A stretch of DNA of 64,000 nucleotides from Gaiella sp. (GCA_027493885.1 JAOSJZ010000001.1:2226622-2290621); one strand, 5' to 3'; shown: positions 1 through 10,139, counted from the first letter of the stretch. Notes: generated by a model not told the origin, from the letters alone. Numbers and translations are program-made.

Positions 1-2
1 AG

Positions 3-1205
3 CCCATGGCGAGCGAGGATCTCCTGTTCCTGATGTACACCTCGGGGACGACCGCGAAGCCGAAGGGCATCGTCCATACGACGGCCGGCTACCTCGTCGG
101 CGTCGCCGCGACGCACCGCTACGTCTTCGATCTGAAGCCCGAGACGGATGTCTACTGGTGCGCGGCGGACATCGGCTGGATCACGGGCCACAGCTACATC
201 GTCTACGGGCCGCTCTGCAACGCGACGACGTCGGTGCTCTACGAGGGGACGCCGGACTTCCCGGACCACGCGCGCTGGTGGTCGATCGTCGAGCGCTACG
301 GCGTGACGATCCTCTACACCGCGCCGACGGCGATCCGGGCGCACATGAAGTGGGGCCCGGAGCACGCGGCGAAGCACGACCTCTCCTCGCTCCGCCTCCT
401 CGGCTCGGTCGGCGAGCCGATCAACCCCGAGGCGTGGGTCTGGTACTCCGAGCACGTCGGCGGCGGTCGCTGCCCCGTTGTCGACACCTGGTGGCAAACC
501 GAGACGGGGATGATCATGATCACGCCGCTTCCAGGCGTGACGACGACGAAGCCGGGCTCCGCCACGAAGCCGTTCCCCGGGGTCGTCGCGGGTGTGCTGA
601 ACGAGCAGGGCGAGCGGGTCGAGCGGGGCGGCGGCTACCTCGTGCTCGAGCGGCCCTGGCCCTCGATGACCCGCGGCATCTTCGGCGACGACGCCCGCTA
701 CCGCGCGACGTACTGGGAGCGGTTCCCGGGCGTCTACTTCGCCGGCGACGGCGCCCGAATCGACGAGGACGGGGACTTCTGGCTCCTCGGACGGGTCGAC
801 GACGTGATGAACGTGTCGGGCCACCGGATCTCGACGATCGAGGTCGAGTCGGCGCTCGTCGACCATCCGAGGGTCGCCGAGGCGGCGGTCTGCGGCCGCT
901 CCGACGCGACGACCGGGCAGGCGATCGTCGCGTACGTGACGCTGAAGGGCTCCGCGGAGGGCACCGTCGAGATGCTCGAGGTTCTCCGTGAGCACGTCTC
1001 GCACAAGATCGGCCCGATCGCGAAGCCGGCCAACATCGTCTTCACGCCCGAGCTGCCGAAGACCCGCTCGGGGAAGATCATGCGGCGGCTGCTGCGCGAC
1101 GTCGCCGAGAACCGCCCCCTCGGCGACACGACGACCCTCGCCGACCCCGCCGTTGTCTCGGAGATCGCCGAGCGCGCCGCCGGCACACCTGCCGATGACG
1201 CGTAG
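3..1205 (+). CDS. acsA: acetyl-CoA synthetase (AMP-forming), 3' part
   Basis: C-terminal 400 residues of the enzyme that makes acetyl-CoA from acetate, ATP and CoA in the cytoplasm. The frame is open to the window edge, so the N-terminal part lies outside. Visible are the P-loop-like [12 protein letters not shown] near residue 13, the WWQTETGM motif of the adenylation site, the hinge region [13 protein letters not shown] and the C-terminal [14 protein letters not shown]. The lysine in that last motif is the catalytic residue that GNAT acetyltransferases modify in known Acs enzymes. The gene converges on a decayed decarboxylase, with a hairpin repeat directly after the stop. A close alternative is propionyl-CoA synthetase. 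Confidence 0.93.
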   Translation, partial: PMASEDLLFLMYTSGTTAKPKGIVHTTAGYLVGVAATHRYVFDLKPETDVYWCAADIGWITGHSYIVYGPLCNATTSVLYEGTPDFPDHARWWSIVERYGVTILYTAPTAIRAHMKWGPEHAAKHDLSSLRLLGSVGEPINPEAWVWYSEHVGGGRCPVVDTWWQTETGMIMITPLPGVTTTKPGSATKPFPGVVAGVLNEQGERVERGGGYLVLERPWPSMTRGIFGDDARYRATYWERFPGVYFAGDGARIDEDGDFWLLGRVDDVMNVSGHRISTIEVESALVDHPRVAEAAVCGRSDATTGQAIVAYVTLKGSAEGTVEMLEVLREHVSHKIGPIAKPANIVFTPELPKTRSGKIMRRLLRDVAENRPLGDTTTLADPAVVSEIAERAAGTPADDA

Positions 1206-1214
1206 CCCTCGGCG

Positions 1215-2162
1215 TCAGGTGTCCGACTTCGAGTCGGACACCACGCGCCTCGCTCGGGCGAACGCCTCGACAGTCCGGTCGACGTCCGCCTCGGTCGTCC
1301 GCCAGTTCGAGACGGAGAGCCGGATCGCGGCCCTTCCATCCCAGGTCGTCCCGCTCATCCACGCCTCCCCGCCCGCCTGCACTGCCGCCAGCATGCGGCT
1401 CGTCTCCTCGTCGTCGGCGAAGCGGAAGAGCACCTGGTTGAGCACGACCTCGTTCAGCACCTCGCAGCCCGGGAGCTCCGCGACCTGCTCGGCGAAGCGC
1501 CGCGCGTGGCCGCACGTCCGCTCGACGAGCCCCGCGACGCCGGAGCGGCCGAGCTCCCGGATCGCAGCCCACACTGCTCGCGCCCGATGCCGAGGAGCCG
1601 GAGCGCGCGCGTGACGGTGACGTGACGCTTCTCACCGACCACGGCACGGAGCGGCGGCGCTCCGGCAAGGCCCCGCTCGGTCAGGTCCCAGCCAGCGCGG
1701 GCGTAGACCCCCTGGCGCGCCGCGGCGAGGCAGGTGACATGTGCCATCTGGCAGCCGGTCACGAACGCGAACGACGAGGCCGGCGGAAGGCAGAGGAGCT
1801 CGAGCAACCCACCGCCCGGCGACCGCCTCGAGCGCGGAGGTCGCGGGCGTCGGCTCAGCGAGGCCCGTGTTCTGGTCCCAGGCCGAGACGAGCCAGTCGG
1901 CGGCGAGCGAAGCCGGGAGCGCACCGCCGATCACGAACCCGAAGTAGCGTCCCGATCCCATCGCGGTGACGCCGGGCTCCCCGGTGCGTGCGAGCTCGCC
2001 CACCACGGCGGCCGGCTCCGACGGCCCCTCGGGCACCGGACCGTCGAGCGCCGCCAGCATGGTGCGGTAGTCGTGCTCCGGCCGTACGGGGCGCGTGTCG
2101 AGCGTCTCCAGGTAGTCCGCGGCGAGCGCGGCCGTCCGGGCGAGCAGCTCCCTCTCGGTCAC
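1215..2162 (-). pseudogene. PLP-dependent decarboxylase (aromatic amino acid type), internally deleted
   Basis: Three pieces in different frames rebuild a group II pyridoxal-phosphate decarboxylase. The N-terminal third starts at a GTG (2162) overlapping the upstream stop as GTGA and includes GSGRYFGFVIGG and AWDQNTGLAEPTP. After a one-base shift near 1812 comes a middle piece with FVTGCQMAHVTCLAAARQG, then a jump to the C-terminal part (VWAAIRELGRSGVAGL onward). About 150 residues are missing between LRLLGIG and WAAIRELG compared with the family length I recall, including the region that carries the PLP lysine (normally in a DAHKW-type motif). The product could not be catalytic even if the frameshifts were repaired. 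Confidence 0.85.
1218..1242. repeat. GTCCGACT palindromic repeat, copy 1
   Basis: Arms GGTGTCCGACT and AGTCGGACACC separated by TCG form an 11-bp perfect stem. It lies between the convergent acsA and the decayed decarboxylase and encodes that gene's last residues. The same arms recur at 16728-16753, 22924-22947 and 22966-22989. Confidence 0.85.
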
Positions 2163-3067
2163 GTCGGCGAGTCTACGCGGCGAGCCTCGCGCCGCAGGGC
2201 GAGCGCCGTGAGCGCCGCCAGCACGAGGATCGCGAGCCAGATCCAGGTGAGCGAGGGATGGATCGCGGAGGGGATCTTCCAGTCGAGCGTGCCGCGTTTC
2301 GCGAGTTGCTCGTTCCACGCGTCCTGGACGCAGTTGACGACTCCGTAGGCGAATGCCAGGGAGATGAGCGCGAGCGTCACGGTCGCGGTCTTCCCCGCCC
2401 GCAGGAGCGGCCTCGAGAGGAGCAGGGCGCTCGTCGCGACGAGCGCACCGTCGAAGCCGTGGTGCTGGCCCAGGTGGACGGCAGCGATCGGCACTCCGTC
2501 CGTGTCGGGCGCGACGCGCCGCATGACGAAGACGCCTTCCGGGAGGAAGAAGCCGATGTCCGCGGCGATCCACGGGATCGAGAGGAAGAGCAGGGCAACC
2601 GCGACCACGAGCCGTGCCGTGTCCAGCGGCAAGCGCCCCGCGACGTCCCACCCCGTCCGCCGCGCCGCCGCGACCGTCAAGCCGACCGCGAGCGCGACGC
2701 CGAGCGCGGGGACGGCGTTGACGACCCGCGCGTCGAGGTCGTCCTGGTCGACGACGTCGGGCCACGCCACGACCGCAGCAAGCGCGATCGCGGGCCCCGC
2801 GACCATCCAGGCTCTGCGCGGGAGCGCATCCATCGCGACGAGCACGACGACGATCGCGACGAGCGCCACCGGGAAGTTCAGCTCGACGAGCACGCGCGAG
2901 AGCCCGCCGATCGGACCGTTCCCGGAGACGTGGTACAGGTCGTCGGTCGCGTCGGGCGTGTCCGGTGGGAGTCGCCAGTACGTCGCGAAGATCGCCCCGA
3001 GCACGACCGCCCACGTCGCCCAGACGGCGAGGGACTCGCCCTGCGACGCGCCGCCGCCGCGCTTCAT
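2159..3067 (-). CDS. multispanning membrane protein, unknown function
   Basis: A 302-residue protein with about seven hydrophobic helices, for example FPVALVAIVVVLVAMDAL and LVVAVALLFLSIPWIAADI. I start it at the ATG at 3067, because the 20 residues available upstream are arginine-rich and unlike the rest. The soluble stretch MRRVAPDTDGVPIAAVHLGQ and a later loop HHGFDGALVATSALLLSRP carry histidines that could bind metal, but I cannot assign a family. Its stop overlaps the GTG of the decayed decarboxylase, so the two were once one operon. It appears intact inside a zone of broken genes. Confidence 0.65.
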   Translation of the reverse strand: MKRGGGASQGESLAVWATWAVVLGAIFATYWRLPPDTPDATDDLYHVSGNGPIGGLSRVLVELNFPVALVAIVVVLVAMDALPRRAWMVAGPAIALAAVVAWPDVVDQDDLDARVVNAVPALGVALAVGLTVAAARRTGWDVAGRLPLDTARLVVAVALLFLSIPWIAADIGFFLPEGVFVMRRVAPDTDGVPIAAVHLGQHHGFDGALVATSALLLSRPLLRAGKTATVTLALISLAFAYGVVNCVQDAWNEQLAKRGTLDWKIPSAIHPSLTWIWLAILVLAALTALALRREARRVDSPT

Positions 3068-3134
3068 GGGCCGGACGCTAGCTCGCGTGGCCCGGGGGCG
3101 CCGCCCGCGAGGACGGCGCCCCGGCAAGTCGCGC

Positions 3135-4542
3135 CTATCTCTTCGGGCAGAGCATCACGATGTTGAGCCCACGCCAAGCGTTGGAGTAGGTCGGGCAGCC
3201 GACCTTGTCGGAGATGAACTCGCGCACGTTCGAGTTGAACAGGACCACGAGCGGTGACTCGTTGCGGGTGATGTCGATGTCGAGGCTCCCGTACGCGCGG
3301 TAGCGGGCATCGCCCGTCAGGCGCGCGGCCGCGTCCATCTTCCGGTTGTAGGCAGACACGTTGAAGTACGCGGTGTTGATGTTGTTCTTCGGCCCGATCG
3401 TGCGGCCGTCGAGCAGGATGTTGATGAAGTCGTACGGGTCCGGGTAGTCGGCGAACCAGCCGATCCAGTACATGTCGAACGGATCGCCCCGAGTTCCCGT
3501 CTTGTCGATCAGGACGGCGAACGTGAACGGCTTCACCTCGACGTCGAGGCTGATCGCCTTCAGGTTCGCCTGGACGAGCTGGCGGGTGTTGCGTCCCTGC
3601 TCGTCGTTCGACGTGTACATCACGACCTTCCCCGTCTTACCGCCGAGCAGCGCCTTGGCCTTCGCGATGTTCGGCCCGTCGACGGGGTAGAGGTCGGCGT
3701 TGCGGTACCCGGGGATCCCCGGCGGCAGCAGCTGTTCGTTCGGGGTGCCGGCGTTGAGCCCGCCGAGTCGCGTCAGCGCCGGCCTGTCGACCGCATACGC
3801 GACCGCGCGGCGGATCTTCGGGTCCTTGAAGATCCCGCGCGACGTGTTGAGCGCGAGGTAGCTGATCGAGTTCGACGGGTGCACGAAGTAGCGGCCCTTG
3901 TTGATGCCGTACTCCTTCGTCGGCTGCGTGTGCGCCGCGACCGGAAGCGAGTCGGCAGGTTCGGCGGGACCGCGCACAGAAACGGCATCGCCATCCGCGA
4001 GACGAAGTCCGGCGCCACCTTCGTCAGGCGAATCGTCAGCGTGCTCCCGTTCGCCGTCACGCCGGCCGGCCCGTCGCCTTTCCGGACAGCACCTTGTCCG
4101 CACCGACGATGTCGCCGAGGAACGACGCGCCCGGCGACTGCATCTTCGGGCTGAGCGCCCGCTCGATCGACCGGGCGAAGCTCGCCGCTGTCACGGGTGA
4201 CCCGTCCGAGAACCGGAACCCGCTCCGCAGCGTGTAGGTGTACGTCTTGCCGTTGCCGGAGACCTTGGGAAAGCCGGTCGCGACGTCGGGCGCGAGCCGC
4301 GCGCTCGCCCGCCCCGCCTTGTCCGGGTAGTTGAGCAGGAAGGCGCAGGTCGCCGACTCGACGCGCCAGCCGTAGAAGTCGTAGTTGAGTGCCGGATCGA
4401 GGTAGTTGATGTCCGTGGAGTTGACGTTGAGTCGCAGGATCCGCTCCTCCGTCGCCGAGCGTCCCTCCGGTGCGCCCAGGAACGCGGACGCGAGCAGGCC
4501 AAGGCCCACCACCAGAAAGAGTGCCGAGACGATCCGCCGCAT
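3135..4542 (-). pseudogene. ABC transporter oligopeptide-binding lipoprotein-like protein (SBP_bac_5), frameshifted and shortened
   Basis: Family 5 extracellular solute-binding protein that would deliver peptides or similar ligands to an ABC importer. The start at 4542 gives a signal peptide (MRRIVSALFLVVGLGLLASA) and then the family N-terminus with DINYLDPALNYDFYGW. The frame breaks near 4070 and again near 3955; reading across both gives TANGSTLTIRLTKVAPDF and then DSLPVAAHTQP. The C-terminal half is well preserved (YLALNTSRGIFKDPKIRRAV, DMYWIGWFADYPDPYDF). About 60-70 residues seem missing between AAHTQP and KEYGINKGRYF, where the family normally has the NPYY-type segment. That estimate is from memory. 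No permease or ATPase genes adjoin it. Confidence 0.8.
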
Positions 4543-4698
4543 GTGCCCTCCTCGTGTTCGACCGCTCGCGTGGCGGCGCAATACCCGAGGATGCGACACG
4601 CCAGTCACGAGGCGCTCAACTCCGCCTCACCCCCGGCCGGCGCCGACTATGCAGCATTCGGCACGAGAGTGCAACGAGTGACGCAAGCCGGGACGCCG

Positions 4699-6449
4699 TC
4701 AGGCGACCTGACGTGCCTGAAGGCCGAGCGCGAGCGCATCGTCGAGCTCGAGCTCGCTCCCCTCCCGCCAGGCGTCGGCGAAGCTCGGGCCGGCTCGAAG
4801 CGGCCAGAGACGTTCCTCGACGTCGGGCTGGAGCTCGGGGGAGACCGGCATCGTGCCGCGCGCTCGGTCGGCCGCGGCCCACAGAGTCACGGCATCACGT
4901 CGGGCATCCGCAAGCGCAGCCATCGCCAGCACCGATAGGACCTCGGAAAGGAGCGTCTCGTCGCGCCACTCGCGTCTGAGCGCAACCACCCGAGCGGCAC
5001 TCGATCGCGACGCGGCAACGTCACCCGATACCACCTGAGCGATGGCGAGGAGCTGGAGGGCGCACGCCTCGACGATGTCGGCCCGCATGCGCCGTCCGAT
5101 CGCGGCTGCTCGCGTCGCCTCTTCGGCCGCCTCGTCCACCCGACGCACCGCAAGGCACATACCGGCGGCGTTGCACTCGAACAGCGCCGCGTTGCGCTCG
5201 TCGCCTATCTCACGTGCGACCCGCGCGGCCTCGACGTACAGGTCCCGCGCGGCTTCGGGGTCGGTGCTCGAGAGAACGATCCCGAAGCAGTTCAATGCCT
5301 GAGCCAGGGCGTACCGGTCACCCGAGCGACGCGCCAGGTCGACTGCGTCCTCGGCGACCGAATACTGGTCGACGCCGTCCTCTCCGGCCATGCGAGCGAC
5401 CCCCACCATCATGGCCTGCGCCTTCGCCGCGATCCCGTCGTCGCCGGCGCTCGCCGCAAGCGTCCGCGCCTCCCGCAGCTCCTGGGTCGCCTCCCGCATG
5501 CGACCCAGGCGATATTCGAGGAATCCCGAGCGTATGCCGCTCCCGCGCGGAGGTGGTCGCCGGATACGGCGGCGTCGCGTAGGAGCTCGACGACCGACTC
5601 CCACGGCCCCCGTGCGTCGAAGAACTCGAATCCCGCAAGGATCATCGACCTCGTCGTCGACCCTTTGACGCGCTCGGCACTCCGCCAGGCCGTTCATCAG
5701 ATTGGCTCGCTCGCTCTCGAGCCCGTCCAGCCAATCGAGCTGACAGCTGGTGAGCGCCGTCGGGCAGCAGATGCTCGGCGTTGTCCAGCAAGAGCAGCGC
5801 CTTCTTGCCAAGCAGCGCGTTCGCCACGGTCTCCGTGAGCGCCTGCCCCGGCCGCTCGCGCAAATCGAGTGCCTGCGCGACCGCGGGCAGCACGAGCGCA
5901 GGGTCACGCAACGGCGCGAGCGCCACCCAGGTGACCCCGTCCGGGAACCGGTCGGACGCGGCCGTCGCCGCCTGCAACGCCAGCCGGGTCGTGCCGGTGC
6001 CGCCGGGACCGGTGAGCGTGAGCAGCCGGGTGTCGGGATCGGTCAGTCGGGCGACGACCTCGGCCAGCTCGAGCTCACGGCCGAGGAACGGCGTCGCAGG
6101 CACGGGCAGGGTGACGCGATACAGCGACTTGAGTCGCGGGTGCCTTGCCTGCCCGAGCTGGTAGATCCGTTCGCACGCGTCGAGATCCTTGACGCGGTGC
6201 TCGCCCAGGTCTTTCAGCTCGAGCCCCTCGTCGAGCTGCTCGACCGTCTCGCGCGAGAGCACGACCTGGCCGCCGTGCGCCGCGGCCATGATCCGTGCGG
6301 CGCGGTGGACGTCGATGCCGACGTACTTGGGCCGCACAGGCCTCACGCACGATCCGGCGGTGCTCGGCAAGCGCCCCGCGGTAGGCGTCGACGCCGAGCT
6401 GCTCGAGCAGCCTGGTCGAGCCCTCGATATCGGTGAGCACCAGCGTCAC
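4699..6449 (-). pseudogene. class III cyclase / STAND ATPase / TPR regulator, decayed paralogue
   Basis: A wreck of the same architecture as the intact gene at 6818-9334. It keeps the cyclase start (LVLTDIEGSTRLLEQLG), then loses about 55 residues of the cyclase core and resumes at PKYVGIDVHRAARIM. The ATPase region follows, but its Walker A reads GPGGTGTTRL where the intact copy has GPGGTGKTRL, so the nucleotide-binding lysine is gone. About 200 further residues of the ATPase module are missing after EHLLPDGAHQL. The TPR part is spread over two more frames (for example GFEFFDARGPWESVVELL and RNAALFECNAAGMCL) and ends at 4699. Several frames plus large deletions make a functional product very unlikely. 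Confidence 0.88.
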
Positions 6450-6596
6450 CGTCCCGGACGGCTGAGCTACAGAGATACACGGATTCTCGTGTCAGACACG
6501 ACACGGGCGCAATGTCAGCCAGCGCACACACCACACCCAGGCGACGACCATCGCGAACGACAGCATGTCGAGTTCCCAACGCAAGGGAGACGCGAC

Positions 6597-6840
6597 ATGA
6601 CCGACCAGCAGCCCACCGGCACCACCGAGCAGACCACCCAGGTCGAGGGCCACCCCCTTCCGGCGCAACCGGTCCGAGGACGCCGAGGCGCCGAGCGCGC
6701 ACGAGGCCGCGGCCGACGAGAGCCGCGAGGACGAGGCGACCGAGGTCGAAGGACACCCCCAGCAAGCGCAACTGAACCTGCGCCCGGAGAGGTCAGGGCC
6801 CGTCGCACCGGCGGCCGTCAATCAAGAGCCGAACGAGCGA
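6597..6840 (+). pseudogene. small acidic peptide with duplicated VEGHP motif, frameshifted
   Basis: A good ribosome site (AAGGGAGA, 6583-6590) stands six bases before the ATG. The first frame gives MTDQQPTGTTEQTTQVEGHP. If one C of the C5 run at 6653-6657 is removed, the reading continues with an acidic stretch (SEDAEAPSAHEAAADESRED) and a second EATEVEGHP, which is unlikely by chance. As given, the first frame becomes arginine-rich nonsense. The true end is uncertain. I have seen short actinobacterial peptides ending in VEGH-type motifs but know no function for them. Its 3' end converges on the cyclase gene. Confidence 0.5.
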
Positions 6841-9334
6841 CCGCGACCATTTCGGGCGCGGTCAGCGCGATGCCGTACTCCCATCTCACCTCGTACTCGC
6901 CGCCCAGGGTGTCCTGCAGTCGTGTCACGAGCGCGTCATGCGAGTCCCGCTCGTAGAAGTCGACAGCGCCGCCCGCCGCGTCCCGGATCGCGACGTCCGC
7001 ACCGATCAGCGTCGCCGCGGTGCGATCGTCGCCGCGAGTGCCCGCGACGGCGGCAGCGCACCGAAGCCAGCTCGCGAGGTGCATGGGAAGCGCCTCGACA
7101 AGCGGTATCGCCTCGCGAAGCGCCGCGGCGGCGGCGCTCGTGCGCCGCTGGAGGACGTGCGCCCGAGCGAGGTTGATCAACCCCGCTGACTCGCCCGCCT
7201 TCCAGCCCAGCTCCCGAGTGCGCTGGACCGAGTCCTCGAGGAGCGGCACGGCACGCTCGAAGTCGCCTTCGTAGAGGGCGAGGTCGGCCAGATGCGCGTG
7301 CGCGACCATGAGACCGGCCGCGTATCGAGCCTCCCGCGCGCCATCGGCTGCGTCCTCGAAGAACCGTCGCGCGTCTTCGAGATCCTCCCGCAGCTCCGCG
7401 GCACATCCGACGGAGATGAACGCGTCTACCAGCTCCTCCGCACCGCCGGAGTCGCGGGCGAGCGCCAGCTCCGCGCGGGCATGAGTCTCCGCGCGCGCGG
7501 CGTCGCCGAGATCCGTGGCGATGTACGACGCGAACGAGTACGCGTCGCATGCGACGGTCGCTGACACGTCGCCTGCGTGCCGGAGCGCCTCCTCCAGGTA
7601 CGCCAGCCCCTCACGCAGGTGGCCGCCGCGATACCAGAATCGGGCGAGCGCGCGCGCGAGACGAAGCTGGTCTGCGGTCTCACCGGCGTCGCGGAGCGTC
7701 CCGAGCGCCACCAACAGGTTGCTGTGTTCACCGTCGAGCTCCGAACCGTGCAGCTCGAACGCCCCCCGTAGCCCGCATCGCTCGGCGAACTCGAGGTAGA
7801 AGACCGAATGGCGGGCTCGAAATGCCGCCTCCAGGCTTGTCTCGAGCTGATCGGAGGCGTACTCGCGGATCGTCTCGAGCATCCAGTAGCGGTCGTGCCC
7901 GTTGTCGATGCGCCGGCGCAGAAGGCTCTTGTCGAGGAGTCGTTCGACGACGTCGAGGTCGGCCCCTGCGACCGCTTCCGCGGCCTCGAGCTTGCAACCA
8001 CCCGCGAAGACCGACAGAGCACACAGCGCGTGCTGCTCCTCGGCGTCGAGCAGGTCGTACGACCAGGCGACCGTCGCCTCGAGCGTCCGCTGCCGCGCGT
8101 CCACGTCGCGGTCACGCGACGTGAGGAGCGAGAGGCGCTCGCCCAGGCGCTCCCGGATCGCCTGCGTGGAGAGCGCCCGTACGCGGGCAGCGGCAAGTTC
8201 GATGGCGAGCGGAAGACCGTCTACCGCCTCGCAGATCGCGGCCACATGCCTGTCGGGCTCGAAGTCAGATGCATTCGCACGAGCGCGCTCGAGGAAGAGC
8301 TTCGCTCCGTCGGTCACGGTCATCGATGGAACGTCGTAGAGCCGCTCGGTACGGAGCCCCAGGCGCTCGCGGCTCGAGGCGCATGCGACGAGCCCGGAAC
8401 AGCGCTCGAGTAGGGTCTGCAGGAGCCTGGCGACGGCGTCCACGAGGTGCTCGCAGTTGTCGACCACGACGAGCGAGCGTCTCGAGGCAAAGGCATGCGC
8501 GATCGAGTCGGCGATCGACACCCCTGGCTGCTCCTGCACCTCGAGCGCCTGCGCAGCCGTCGCCGGCACGAGCCCTGGATCGCGCAGTGGTGCAAGCGCA
8601 ACCCAGAAGACGCCGTCGGGGAACCGGTCGGCCGCCTCGGCGGCGGCCTGGAGCGCAAGCCGGGTCTTGCCGGTGCCGCCCGGCCCGGTGAGCGTCAACA
8701 GTCGTGTGTCGGGGTCGAGCAGTCGTTCGGCGACGATCGCGAGCTCGTCTTCGCGGCCGAGGAACGGGGTGGCGGGGACCGGCAGGTTGGTGCGGTAGAG
8801 CGTCTTCAACGGCGGGAACTCCCCCGCAAGCCCGTCCAGCCCGAGCTGGTGCAAGGGGATCGGCGCCGTGAGGTCCTTGAGCCGATGCTCACCCAGGTGC
8901 TCGAGCGCAAAGGCACCTGGGTCGAGCAACGCGACGGTGGACGGTGACAACACCACCTGACCCCCATGCGCCGAGCTCATGATCCTTGCCGCACGATGCA
9001 CATCCATCCCCACGTACTTCGGCGGATCGAGAGCGGGCTCACCGGTGTGGATCCCGACCCGGATCCGGATCGGGCCACCGTCCAACCCCACCATCGCCTC
9101 GCTGACGGCCGACACGGCCGCCTGCGCGGAGGCGAACGCGTAGAAGAACGCGTCGCCCTCGTAGTCGACCTCGTAGCCATCGTGGCGGGCGCACGCCTCG
9201 CGCACCACCCGTCGGTGCTCGGCCAGCGCGTTGCGATAGGCGTCGACGCCGAGCTCCTCGAGCAGCCGCGTCGACCCCTCGATATCGGTGAACACCAACG
9301 TCACCGTCCCCGACGGCTGAGCCACCGCAGCCAC
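6818..9334 (-). CDS. adenylate/guanylate cyclase domain – STAND/NB-ARC ATPase – TPR regulator
   Basis: An intact 838-residue cytoplasmic multidomain signalling protein. Residues about 10-160 form a class III nucleotide cyclase domain with metal-site motifs TDIEGSTRLLEELG and YEGDAFFYAF and the helix DVHRAARIMSSAHGGQ. Residues about 190-480 form an AP-ATPase/STAND module with Walker A GPGGTGKTRL, a Walker B-like SLVVVDNCEHLV and a GLPLAIELAAARVRAL motif. The remainder is tetratricopeptide-type helical repeats. There is no C-terminal LuxR helix-turn-helix, so the output is probably cyclic nucleotide or protein contact. The GTG start at 9334 lies six bases after a CATGAT element. A decayed paralogue lies just downstream. 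No ligand can be predicted. Confidence 0.88.
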   Translation of the reverse strand: MAAVAQPSGTVTLVFTDIEGSTRLLEELGVDAYRNALAEHRRVVREACARHDGYEVDYEGDAFFYAFASAQAAVSAVSEAMVGLDGGPIRIRVGIHTGEPALDPPKYVGMDVHRAARIMSSAHGGQVVLSPSTVALLDPGAFALEHLGEHRLKDLTAPIPLHQLGLDGLAGEFPPLKTLYRTNLPVPATPFLGREDELAIVAERLLDPDTRLLTLTGPGGTGKTRLALQAAAEAADRFPDGVFWVALAPLRDPGLVPATAAQALEVQEQPGVSIADSIAHAFASRRSLVVVDNCEHLVDAVARLLQTLLERCSGLVACASSRERLGLRTERLYDVPSMTVTDGAKLFLERARANASDFEPDRHVAAICEAVDGLPLAIELAAARVRALSTQAIRERLGERLSLLTSRDRDVDARQRTLEATVAWSYDLLDAEEQHALCALSVFAGGCKLEAAEAVAGADLDVVERLLDKSLLRRRIDNGHDRYWMLETIREYASDQLETSLEAAFRARHSVFYLEFAERCGLRGAFELHGSELDGEHSNLLVALGTLRDAGETADQLRLARALARFWYRGGHLREGLAYLEEALRHAGDVSATVACDAYSFASYIATDLGDAARAETHARAELALARDSGGAEELVDAFISVGCAAELREDLEDARRFFEDAADGAREARYAAGLMVAHAHLADLALYEGDFERAVPLLEDSVQRTRELGWKAGESAGLINLARAHVLQRRTSAAAAALREAIPLVEALPMHLASWLRCAAAVAGTRGDDRTAATLIGADVAIRDAAGGAVDFYERDSHDALVTRLQDTLGGEYEVRWEYGIALTAPEMVAVARSALD

Positions 9335-9398
9335 GGGCGCATCATGCGTCTGATCTCGCCATGGCTCAAACAGACCTTTCCGGTCATGAGGAAACGAC

Positions 9399-9404
9399 TA
9401 GAAT
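9399..9404 (+). promoter_or_regulatory. -10 element of a leaderless promoter (Phd-type antitoxin)
   Basis: TAGAAT ends seven bases before the ATG at 9412, so the transcript would begin at or next to the start codon. No convincing -35 or ribosome site is visible. Confidence 0.6.
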
Positions 9405-9411
9405 GGTCGGG

Positions 9412-9714
9412 ATGACTGCGGTATCGATCTCGAACGCGAAGACGAAGCTGAGTGAGCTGCTCCACCGGGTCAGGGCCGGCGAGACGATCACGATCACCGA
9501 CCGCGGCGTGCCCGTCGCGCGGCTGGTGCCGCTCAACGGAGGCGGTGAGGTCGACCCTGACGCCCGGATCGCGAGCCTCGAGCGACGCGGGCTCGTCACA
9601 CGACCGAGGAGGACGCCTGACATGAAGGCCTTCCTTGCCGCGCACCCACCTGTCGAACTGGGTGGGAGCGTGCTCGAGGAGCTGCTCGGGGAGCGGCGCG
9701 AAAGCCCTCGGTGA
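9412..9714 (+). CDS. Phd/YefM-family antitoxin
   Basis: A 100-residue antitoxin that should bind and neutralise the PIN toxin encoded next and repress its own promoter. The N-terminal part has the family signature SISNAKTKLSELLHRVRAGE followed by TITDRGVPVARLVPL. The C-terminal part (AFLAAHPPVELGGSVLEELL) is the toxin-binding tail. I use the ATG at 9412 rather than the ATG at 9361, because the family starts at this position and a -10 element precedes it at the leaderless distance. The stop overlaps the toxin GTG as GTGA, giving strict translational coupling. Confidence 0.88.
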   Translation: MTAVSISNAKTKLSELLHRVRAGETITITDRGVPVARLVPLNGGGEVDPDARIASLERRGLVTRPRRTPDMKAFLAAHPPVELGGSVLEELLGERRESPR

Positions 9715-10139
9715 GCTTCTGGGACAGCTCCGCGCTCGTACCCACCCTCACCGTCGAGGCGACGACAGCCCGCATGCGCGACCTCCTGGCCGACGATCCC
9801 GCCGTGACCGTTTGGTGGGCGACGCCGGTCGAGATCGCGTCCGCGCTCGCCCGCCGCGAACGAATCGGTGCCGACCACCGCCATCGCGTCGCCGAGGCGA
9901 ACGCAGCCCTGGACGACCTCGCGTCGCGCTGGACGGAGGTACCGGCGACGGACGCCGTCCGCAGCGACGCACGGCGTCTCGTCCGCGTCCACGACCTCCG
10001 CGCCGCGGATGCATTCCAGCTCGCCGCAGCCCGGATCGCCGCCGACGGCGAGCCCGGCGCGCTCCCCTTCGTGACACTCGACGAGAGGCTCGCGCTCGCA
10101 GCCTCGCGCGAGGGCTTCCCGCTCCTGGGCGGCGGCTGA
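9711..10139 (+). CDS. VapC-like PIN-domain ribonuclease toxin
   Basis: A 142-residue PIN-domain endoribonuclease, expected to cleave RNA with Mg2+ until bound by the upstream antitoxin. Acidic site residues are visible in FWDSSALVP near the N-terminus, in TPVEIASALARRE, in HDLRAADAFQLAAA and in FVTLDERLALAA. The GTG start overlaps the antitoxin stop by four bases. The length is normal for VapC and the frame is intact, in contrast to the decayed genes on both sides. The cellular RNA target cannot be read from sequence. Confidence 0.88.
   Translation: MSFWDSSALVPTLTVEATTARMRDLLADDPAVTVWWATPVEIASALARRERIGADHRHRVAEANAALDDLASRWTEVPATDAVRSDARRLVRVHDLRAADAFQLAAARIAADGEPGALPFVTLDERLALAASREGFPLLGGG

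Noticed and set aside
3067..3127. Longer N-terminus for the membrane protein at 2159-3067
   Set aside because: The 20 extra residues are almost all arginine, proline and glycine, unlike an exported or membrane start; the ATG at 3067 precedes the first helix.
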